From Candidatus Zixiibacteriota bacterium (GTDB lineage: Bacteria > Zixibacteria > MSB-5A5 > WJJR01): 5,089 bases of DNA. Of the stretch, positions 1-4,205 are shown piece after piece. Each line of letters opens with the position of its first letter. Position 1 is the stretch's first letter. The position numbers were made by a program, and so were the translations under genes. The stretch is taken from the NCBI GenBank assembly GCA_020058315.1, contig JAGVEK010000352.1, positions 1 to 5,089 on the forward strand, in the 5' to 3' direction. Under the pieces are notes generated by a model, which was not told the DNA's origin, ran no database searches, and worked only from the letters and a program-made list of their open reading frames with translations.

Positions 1-1
1 G

Positions 2-187
2 CCCTGTGCGTCCGCCCAGAGGGCACGGTTCTGCCGGAACAGCGAGGTTGAAACGATCGGTCGCGTCGGCATATGAGATCGACCGATCCTGTGGTGTGAG
101 CAGGGTCGTCGCGCCCGACAACGAAATGCGGGCACCGGTAACCGGTATTGGACCAGGCAGGGATCTCCGGCCTGGGAATGAGTCATG
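2..187. repeat. Diverged direct repeat, copy 1 (non-coding)
   Basis: This stretch matches 851-985 in the same orientation and order, in blocks. CCCTGT (2-7) matches 851-856. GGCACGG (22-28) matches 869-875. ACGATCGGTCGCG (53-65) matches 901-913 exactly. GACAAC (117-122) matches 922-927. A 17-nt block at 125-141, around GGCACCGGTAA, matches 933-949 with one mismatch. TGAGTCATG (179-187) matches 977-985. Copy 1 has about 40 extra bases between the 53-65 and 117-122 blocks, including one arm of a 9-bp inverted repeat (GATCGGTCG 55-63, CGACCGATC 80-88). No convincing protein is encoded on either strand. The repeat may continue upstream of the window. Its function is unknown; it may be a dispersed intergenic repeat or the remains of a duplicated segment. 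Confidence 0.6.
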
Positions 188-188
188 T

Positions 189-231
189 CCCGATTCCGGA
201 GCAGTCCGCAATCCGCTCCGGACATCACGGG
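189..231. repeat. Interrupted hairpin upstream of the regulator
   Basis: TCCGGAGC (195-202) and GCTCCGGA (215-222) form a perfect 8-bp stem with a 12-nt loop. An outer CCCG (189-192) and CGGG (228-231) add 4 bp across an asymmetric internal loop. No T-run follows, so this is not a standard intrinsic terminator. It lies about 40 bp before the truncated response-regulator gene and could be an RNA structure in its leader, a palindromic repeat or a protein-binding site. A smaller inverted repeat (CCAGGC 153-158, GCCTGG 170-175) lies just before it. I see no clear promoter between 1 and 270. Confidence 0.45.
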
Positions 232-270
232 CTGTAGCCGGCAAGACGGCGAACCAGGATCAGCGCTGAG

Positions 271-738
271 ATGGAATCAGACCGTAAGAAATTCCCGGAG
301 ACCGAAGCGATCGTGATGGACCTGATCCCGGTGCACGCTGAGGTCGTGGCGTTCGTGAAAGAGGGGGTCGCGGGCTTTATTCCCAAAGACGCCACGCTCG
401 ACCACTTCCTGCACACCATCCGCTCAGTCGCCAAAGGAATCAAGGTTCTTCCATCCCCATCAACGGGGTCGCTCTTCTCTCAGATTGTCGAGCATGCGAT
501 CCGAAGCAGGAATACTGACCAGATCGTGAAATCAGTCCGCATGACCAAACGTGAGCAGGAAGTGATCGATCTGATCGCACAGGGGCGGAGCAACAAAGAG
601 ATCGCCGCGAAGTTGTGCATCGCCGTCCACACGGTCAAAAATCACGTCCACAACATAATCGGGAAACTCGCCCTTCACATTCGACTCGTACTCACCCACC
701 ACGCGCGCAAGGGCGGCGAAACAGACGAATCGTCCTGA
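271..738 (+). CDS. N-terminally truncated NarL/LuxR-family response regulator
   Basis: The 155-residue product has two parts. Residues about 10-78 match the second half of a receiver (REC) domain: a beta4-like strand (AIVMDL), a helix, a beta5 strand ending in the conserved lysine (GFIPKDAT, K39), and helix alpha5 (FLHTIRSVAKG). Residues about 91-146 are a complete LuxR/NarL DNA-binding helix-turn-helix (MTKREQEVIDLIAQG, SNKEIAAKL, TVKNHVHNI). Full-length relatives have about 210 residues. The first half of REC, with the acidic pocket and phosphoacceptor aspartate, is missing. The same frame has a TAG at 235-237, and I found no receiver remnant in the other frames upstream. The ATG at 271 is the only sensible start; its Shine-Dalgarno is poor (AGGA at 256-259). 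The protein could be a phosphorylation-independent DNA-binding protein or a decaying pseudogene. Its uninterrupted frame allows either. Diverged repeats and an IS remnant nearby fit a rearranged locus. Confidence 0.72.
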   Translation: MESDRKKFPETEAIVMDLIPVHAEVVAFVKEGVAGFIPKDATLDHFLHTIRSVAKGIKVLPSPSTGSLFSQIVEHAIRSRNTDQIVKSVRMTKREQEVIDLIAQGRSNKEIAAKLCIAVHTVKNHVHNIIGKLALHIRLVLTHHARKGGETDESS

Positions 739-769
739 GGCCGTTTCCCCTGCGAGTAAGTCCTACACC

Positions 770-788
770 AAGGGGACTAATCCCTTTT
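770..788 (+). terminator. Weak candidate terminator after the regulator
   Basis: AAGGG (770-774) pairs with CCCTT (782-786) around a 7-nt loop, and the 3' arm runs into TTTT (785-788). The stem is short and the T-tract is only four bases, so termination would be weak. It lies about 30 bp after the regulator stop codon at 738, the position expected of a terminator for that gene. Confidence 0.35.
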
Positions 789-850
789 CAATCCTTCGAG
801 CGAGCATTTCCCGGATCGTCCACGCGTAATTGTTGAGAGAGGATACGGCC

Positions 851-985
851 CCCTGTATCGAGGCGGATGGCACGGCCCTTCCGGGAATAACGAGATCGAC
901 ACGATCGGTCGCGCTGGCAGGGACAACATCCGAATGCAGGCACCGGTAATCCGTAGTGGAATCAGACAAGAGAACTTGAGTCATG
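851..985. repeat. Diverged direct repeat, copy 2 (non-coding)
   Basis: This is the partner of the repeat at 2-187, shorter because it lacks the insertion of about 40 bases seen there. The shared blocks are in the same order and orientation, which makes chance similarity unlikely. The two copies bracket the truncated regulator gene. The stretch from 739 to about 1029 holds nothing else I can support apart from the weak hairpin near 770. Reading frames cross both copies but do not stay aligned with each other, so the conservation looks like nucleotide ancestry, not a preserved protein. Confidence 0.58.
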
Positions 986-1029
986 GCAAGGGCGAACGAC
1001 AAACCGAAGACTTAGGAGGCGCCAAAACT

Positions 1030-1122
1030 GCGAAAGCCGAGATGTTCTACAACCGCCGCCGTCACTCGGAACTGGGCCATCTCAGCCCCGTGGACTTCGA
1101 ACGGCAAAGGGCACCATGTTGA
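1030..1122 (+). pseudogene. C-terminal remnant of an IS3-family transposase (OrfB)
   Basis: The last 30 codons before the TGA at 1120-1122 read AKAEMFYNRRRHSELGHLSP followed by VDFERQRAPC. This is the characteristic end of IS3-family OrfB transposases, whose usual form is an EVFYN-R-RRHS-LGY-SP-EFE tail after the DDE catalytic core. The core, its catalytic residues and the upstream OrfA are absent. The frame stays open back to 934, but the residues before about 1030 do not resemble transposase and lie partly in the non-coding repeat at 851-985. The fragment therefore appears joined to unrelated DNA, and no functional transposase can be made. The exact 5' breakpoint is uncertain by tens of bases. 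Confidence 0.8.
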
Positions 1123-1128
1123 TTAACC

Positions 1129-1151
1129 TCCACCAAATCGGGGGGAGTCCA
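1129..1151 (+). repeat. Candidate IS3-type right inverted repeat (IRR)
   Basis: It lies a few bases after the transposase stop codon, contains a run of six G, and ends in GGAGTCCA, with the terminal CA typical of this family. The left partner is missing, so the inverted-repeat pairing cannot be tested here. Confidence 0.55.
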
Positions 1152-1308
1152 GTGTTGTCGCACCGCCTGGTGCCCCGCCCCGAGTCTGGGTTGCACGGGA
1201 GTTCGACCCGCAGCTTGCAGGGAACTCACCGCACAGCCGTGGGCCCGCACTCCTTGTCAGAGTTGTTCGGCCTTGCCTTTTGGGGGCGGATCAGGTCGAA
1301 TTTTTTTC
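1152..1308. other. Intergenic stretch with no recognised gene
   Basis: This segment lies between the IS relic and the lipoprotein promoter. I see no plausible coding region, RNA gene or strong terminator. A GGGAGTTCGACCCG segment near 1199-1212 is loosely like a tRNA T-arm, but the rest of a tRNA is not there. Reading frames that cross the segment lack family-like content and a ribosome binding site. Confidence 0.5.
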
Positions 1309-1337
1309 TTGACGCCTTGGGAGGTGCCCCATACAAT
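1309..1337 (+). promoter_or_regulatory. Near-consensus sigma70 promoter for the lipoprotein gene
   Basis: A -35 box TTGACG (1309-1314) and a -10 box TACAAT (1332-1337) are separated by exactly 17 bp, and a run of seven or more T lies just upstream (from about 1301) as a possible UP-like element. Each box differs from consensus at one position. Transcription would start near 1344, giving a leader of about 140 nt before the ATG at 1486. It is the best promoter match in the window and explains how the lipoprotein gene is expressed separately from the decayed region upstream. Confidence 0.7.
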
Positions 1338-1467
1338 ACGCCCAACCTTTTGGCACGTCGTCACTTGAAATGCGGTGCGGCGAGCCGATAACGACAATGG
1401 GGATTCGCCTGCCACTCTGCGTCTGGAAGGGCGGGCAATGGGAATGAAATCAAGTCTGAATTGAAAA

Positions 1468-1483
1468 CTCCTGAAAGGAGGAG
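1468..1483 (+). promoter_or_regulatory. Shine-Dalgarno inside a small hairpin
   Basis: The ribosome binding site AAGGAGG (1475-1481) lies 4 nt before the ATG at 1486. Immediately upstream, CTCCT (1468-1472) can pair with AGGAG at 1476-1480 (3-nt loop) or with the overlapping AGGAG at 1479-1483 (6-nt loop). Either pairing would hide the site. The hairpin is short and would be marginally stable, so it may tune or temperature-gate translation, or it may have no effect. Confidence 0.5.
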
Positions 1484-1485
1484 CG

Positions 1486-2136
1486 ATGTTAAGTTCAAGG
1501 AATCTGAAAGTACTGGGGCTGGCGATCTGCACCGCCGTGTTTGCTGGCTGCGCGTTCCAGGCTCCCCGCCCGGTCGACTGTGGCTTCACTGGTGGCCCGG
1601 CCCCGAGGCGGGCGACTTCGGCAACCATCATCGAAAGCGGCCAAGACCCCTGTAAATCTGCCTGTGTTGACTCGCTGAGGAGGCGTCTCGATGATCTCGA
1701 GCGCAAAGTGGGTGATGTGGCCAAGACCGCTGATGAAGCGAATGCCACCGCTCAGAAAGCCCTCAAGTGCTGCCGCAAGGAGTATGAGGTCATCTTGACC
1801 AGATCAATCGAATTCGATTTCAACAAATACGACATTCGTGCGGACGCCAGACCCATCCTCGATTCCATTGCGATCAAGATGGCATCTGATCCCGACTACA
1901 TGGCCGAGCTGGGTGGCAATTGTGATGGTGTCGGCACCACCGACTACAACATAGTCCTGGGTCAGAAACGGGCCGACGCCGCGCGCGGCTATCTTGTCAG
2001 CAACGGCCACATCAATCTCGGACGCATGCAAATCCGGACCTTCGGCAAGGATGCGCCAATTGCCACGAACGATACCGATGCGGGCCGTCAAAAGAATCGC
2101 CGGGTTACCATTAACATCCTCAGCTACGCGAAGTAG
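1486..2136 (+). CDS. Pal/OmpA-family peptidoglycan-binding lipoprotein
   Basis: This 216-residue protein probably anchors the outer membrane to peptidoglycan. Residues 1-22 form a lipoprotein signal peptide: a basic start, a hydrophobic stretch (VLGLAICTAVF), and a lipobox FAGC with the lipidated cysteine at C22. Phe at -3 is less usual than Leu. A proline- and glycine-containing linker follows to about residue 60, then a charged and alanine-rich coiled-coil-like segment (about 63-94) in the style of Lpp. Residues about 100-216 are the OmpA C-terminal domain: IEFDFNKYDIRADA (109-122), a Pal-like loop GNCDGVGTTDYN (144-155), LGQKRADAARGYL (158-170) and the NRRV motif (204-207). D147 and R206 fit the residues that grip diaminopimelate in this fold. 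The usual GHTD/GHCD is GNCD here. A strong promoter, AAGGAGG and a downstream terminator make it monocistronic. No Tol genes are nearby, so pal itself is not assured. Confidence 0.9.
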   Translation: MLSSRNLKVLGLAICTAVFAGCAFQAPRPVDCGFTGGPAPRRATSATIIESGQDPCKSACVDSLRRRLDDLERKVGDVAKTADEANATAQKALKCCRKEYEVILTRSIEFDFNKYDIRADARPILDSIAIKMASDPDYMAELGGNCDGVGTTDYNIVLGQKRADAARGYLVSNGHINLGRMQIRTFGKDAPIATNDTDAGRQKNRRVTINILSYAK

Positions 2137-2160
2137 TTCTTCTCTTTTGGATAGTTCCTC

Positions 2161-2193
2161 GGGGGTGGGGCCACAAGCTCCACCCCCTCTCTT
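2161..2193 (+). terminator. Intrinsic terminator of the lipoprotein gene
   Basis: GGGGGTGGGGC (2161-2171) pairs with GCTCCACCCCC (2177-2187) as an 11-bp stem with one G-U pair and a 5-nt loop (CACAA). It is followed by TCTCTT, a pyrimidine tail with several T. It begins 24 bp after the stop codon. The very GC-rich stem compensates for the imperfect T-tract. Confidence 0.75.
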
Positions 2194-2409
2194 ATGAGAG
2201 ATCCGACCCGGCAGGATGAGAATCTCCGAAAATCACTGCCAGTCTGATGGAACGAGCGGCAAGGCCACAGTGTATAATCTCCCTTTGTAAGGCCGTCGAC
2301 AGCCGTAAGCAATTGTGAGACGGCCTGTTAGCGGATCGGATCGGTGGGTGGATGGTTTCGTTGGACGCTGGGAGATTGAACGTTTGAATGCCGGTGAACC
2401 GAATCGTGC
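2194..2409. other. Intergenic leader region ahead of the ABC operon
   Basis: No convincing gene lies between the terminator and the ABC ATPase. The segment contains an exact -10 hexamer TATAAT (2273-2278) without a recognisable -35 box at the right distance. A perfect 8-bp inverted repeat lies just after it (AGGCCGTC 2290-2297, GACGGCCT 2319-2326). A small open frame begins at 2388 and runs into the start of the ATPase gene. A long reverse-strand frame crossing this region is a shadow of the ATPase gene. Confidence 0.45.
2290..2326. repeat. Perfect 8-bp inverted repeat with a 21-nt loop
   Basis: AGGCCGTC (2290-2297) is the exact reverse complement of GACGGCCT (2319-2326). It starts 12 bp after the TATAAT at 2273-2278, so if that hexamer is used the hairpin would form at the very 5' end of the transcript. 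No T-run follows, so it is not a typical terminator. It could also be an operator. Confidence 0.45.
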
Positions 2410-2437
2410 TTGATTTTCTCCAAAAAACTGATAAAAT
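2410..2437 (+). promoter_or_regulatory. Candidate sigma70 promoter for the ABC operon
   Basis: TTGATT (2410-2415) and TAAAAT (2432-2437) are separated by 16 bp in a locally AT-rich patch containing an A6 run, which stands out against the GC-rich surroundings. A start near 2444 would give a leader of about 45 nt before the ATG at 2489. A second possible start lies at the TATAAT at 2273-2278, which lacks a good -35 box. Confidence 0.5.
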
Positions 2438-2488
2438 CGCCAAATCGTTTCCGGGGTTGGGAGACGACTTCCTGATGAACAAACGCCG

Positions 2489-3469
2489 ATGATCGAAGTC
2501 AAGAATCTGACCAAAGACTACGGGACTACCCGTGCGATCGAGAACGTGAGCTTCACGGTCCCGACCGGCCAGATCATGGGCTTCCTGGGCCCCAATGGCG
2601 CCGGCAAGACCACGACCATGAAGATCATCACTGGCTTCATGCCGCCCACCGAAGGTCAGGTTCTGATCGACTCTTTGGACGCCATCGACCACTCGCTTGA
2701 AGTGCGCCGCAAGATCGGCTACCTCCCGGAGAACACGCCGCTCTACACCGACATGGACGTGGTCGGTTATCTGACATTTGTCCAGCGTCTCCGCGGAATA
2801 CCCCAATCCGAGCATTCCGTCCGCACTCGCCGTATGATCGAACTTTGCGGCCTTGGCGAAGTCCTCAAGAAGGACATTGGCGAACTGTCCAAGGGCTACC
2901 GCCAGCGCGTCGGTGTGGCGCAGGCCATGATCCATGATCCCGAAATCCTGATTCTCGATGAACCGACAGTGGGACTTGACCCCAACCAGATTGTCGAAAT
3001 TCGCGATCTGATCAAAGAACTCGGGCGCGCCAAGACCCTGATCCTCTGCACTCATATTCTGCCTGAAGTCGATGCCACCTGCGACCGCGTGCTGATCGTC
3101 AACCGTGGGAAGATTGTCGCCGACGGAACTCCCGCCAGCCTCCGCGCCGCCGCCAGCGGCCATGACCGTCTGACCGTCGAGATCAAAGGTCCGTCCGATC
3201 AGATTCGGTCGGCCCTGGAAGGTCTACCCGGTGCCGCGCGTGTGGCCAGGGGGGACGGCGCAGACGCCGAGCCCCTCGGAGCCGGCTGCAGCCGCTTCGT
3301 GGTTGAGTCCGCATCGGGGCATGATCTTCGTGAAACAGTCTTCGCCATGGTGCGCGACCGCCAATGGATTCTGCTGGAGATGCACCACGAGGCAACCCGT
3401 CTCGAAGACGTCTTCCGTCAGTTGACTGTCGGTGCCGACGCGCAAGCCGCAGCGGGGAGTACATCATGA
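2489..3469 (+). CDS. ABC transporter ATP-binding protein (GldA-like, ABC-2 type)
   Basis: This 326-residue ATPase energises the permease encoded next to it, on the cytoplasmic face of the inner membrane. All nucleotide-binding motifs are visible: Walker A GPNGAGKTT (34-42), signature LSKGYRQRVG (133-142), Walker B ILILDEP (153-159, with D157 and E158), D-loop VGLDP (161-165) and the switch histidine H189 (CTHI). At the Q-loop the sequence is IGYLPEN, with glutamate (E81) where many ABC proteins have glutamine; IGYLPE is common in this GldA/CcmA-like subgroup. Residues about 225-312 are an accessory C-terminal domain ending in LEDVFRQLT, as in other drug- and gliding-type ABC-2 ATPases. The ATG at 2489 gives the canonical MIEVKNLTKDYG start, although no good Shine-Dalgarno precedes it. 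Its stop overlaps the permease start by four bases (ATGA), so the two are probably translationally coupled. The substrate is unknown. Confidence 0.93.
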   Translation: MIEVKNLTKDYGTTRAIENVSFTVPTGQIMGFLGPNGAGKTTTMKIITGFMPPTEGQVLIDSLDAIDHSLEVRRKIGYLPENTPLYTDMDVVGYLTFVQRLRGIPQSEHSVRTRRMIELCGLGEVLKKDIGELSKGYRQRVGVAQAMIHDPEILILDEPTVGLDPNQIVEIRDLIKELGRAKTLILCTHILPEVDATCDRVLIVNRGKIVADGTPASLRAAASGHDRLTVEIKGPSDQIRSALEGLPGAARVARGDGADAEPLGAGCSRFVVESASGHDLRETVFAMVRDRQWILLEMHHEATRLEDVFRQLTVGADAQAAAGSTS

Positions 3470-4191
3470 CCACGGTGCTGGCCAACACCTGGACGTTCAC
3501 ACTCAAGGAGCTCAGGAGCTTCTTCAATTCCGCCGTCGCATACGTCATCCTGACCCTTTTCCTGTTTATCACTGGATGGTTTTTCGCCTCCAATTTGTTT
3601 CTGGTCAACCAGGCTGACCTGCGCGACATCTTCGGCGCAATCATCCCGCTGATTTTCTTGTTCTTTGTTCCGGCCATCACGATGCGCCTGATCGCCGAAG
3701 AGAAGAAAACCGGAACTATTGAACTGCTCGTCACTCTCCCTGTGCGCGATGTCGAAATCGTCCTGGGCAAGTACCTCGCCTCGCTGATTCTGCTGGCCGC
3801 CGCTTTGGCGCTGACCTTTGCCTACCCGCTCACAATCTCAATTCTGGGGGATCCCGATACCGGAGGGCTGGTTGGTGGATACTTCGGATTGCTGCTGATG
3901 GGCGCGGCCTACCTCGCGATCGGCCTCTTCACCTCGGGACTGACACCGAATCAGATCATCGCCTTCATCACAGGCTTTGTAATCATTTTCGTCCTGTACA
4001 TGCTCGACAAGATCATCATGGTGTTCCCGTCGGCCATCGCTTCTGTCCTGGAGTATGTCTCGGTGGGCTACCACCTCGACAATCTGGCGCGTGGTGTCAT
4101 CGACTCGCGTGACGTCTTGTATTACTTCTCATTGATCGGTCTGTTTCTGTTTCTGGCCGTGCGTACGCTGGAATCGCGCAAGTGGCGTTAG
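3466..4191 (+). CDS. ABC-2 type permease (GldF-like)
   Basis: This 241-residue integral membrane protein is the transport channel partner of the preceding ATPase. Six hydrophobic segments can be picked out at about residues 22-44, 55-75, 101-125, 136-157, 162-180 and 216-233. Between segments 2 and 3 is the conserved cytoplasmic coupling region of this family, with EEKKTGTIELLVTLPVRD at 78-95, followed by a GKYLA motif. The start chosen is the ATG at 3466, which has GGGGAG (3454-3459) six bases upstream and overlaps the ATPase stop. The frame is open further upstream to an ATG at 3364, but that extension lies wholly inside the ATPase gene and encodes an arginine-rich, non-membrane segment, so I reject it. 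Length and layout match GldF-type and other ABC-2 permeases of about 240 residues. It acts in the inner membrane; the exported substrate is unknown. Confidence 0.91.
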   Translation: MTTVLANTWTFTLKELRSFFNSAVAYVILTLFLFITGWFFASNLFLVNQADLRDIFGAIIPLIFLFFVPAITMRLIAEEKKTGTIELLVTLPVRDVEIVLGKYLASLILLAAALALTFAYPLTISILGDPDTGGLVGGYFGLLLMGAAYLAIGLFTSGLTPNQIIAFITGFVIIFVLYMLDKIIMVFPSAIASVLEYVSVGYHLDNLARGVIDSRDVLYYFSLIGLFLFLAVRTLESRKWR

Positions 4192-4205
4192 GAGAATAGC
4201 AGGGT

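Larger units (their letters stand above)
1030..1151 (+). mobile_element. Right-end fragment of an IS3-family insertion sequence
   Basis: The transposase tail is followed directly by a candidate right terminal inverted repeat at about 1129-1151 (TCCACCAAATCGGGG, then GGAGTCCA). Its complement begins TGGACTCCCCCCGATTTG, like IS3-family left ends that start with TG and carry a C-rich block. The inferred element end is the CA at 1150-1151. No matching left end occurs in the window, so this is a one-ended relic, probably left by deletion or recombination. Assignment to a specific IS is not possible from this much sequence. Confidence 0.68.

Noticed and set aside
6..269. 87-codon + strand frame upstream of the regulator, considered as the missing receiver half
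   Set aside because: It contains none of the receiver N-terminal features (acidic pair, phosphoacceptor aspartate), is in another frame, and falls in the non-coding repeat.
1197..1214. tRNA T-arm-like sequence (GGGAGTTCGACCCG)
   Set aside because: The T-stem pairing fails in the proper register, and no acceptor, D-arm or anticodon stem can be placed around it.
1351..1369. Sigma54-like -24/-12 element (TGGCACG followed by TTGAA)
   Set aside because: The spacing between the GG and the -12 element is off by about two bases and the -12 GC is missing. The sigma70 boxes at 1309-1337 explain the gene better.
1257..1748. Reverse-strand 163-codon frame over the lipoprotein promoter and gene start
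   Set aside because: It is antisense to a lipoprotein gene with a promoter, Shine-Dalgarno and signal peptide. It is low-complexity and has no family features.
2192..3163. Long reverse-strand open frame (323 codons)
   Set aside because: It is antisense to the ABC ATPase, whose motifs are unmistakable. Its translation has no recognisable domain, and it arises from codon bias on the opposite strand.
3364..3465. N-terminal extension of the permease from an upstream ATG
   Set aside because: The extension is out-of-frame ATPase coding sequence and is arginine-rich. The ATG at 3466 has a well-spaced GGGGAG and the expected family start.
3183..3770. Reverse-strand open frame (195 codons) over the ATPase-permease junction
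   Set aside because: It is arginine- and serine-rich with no domain, and lies opposite two well-supported genes.
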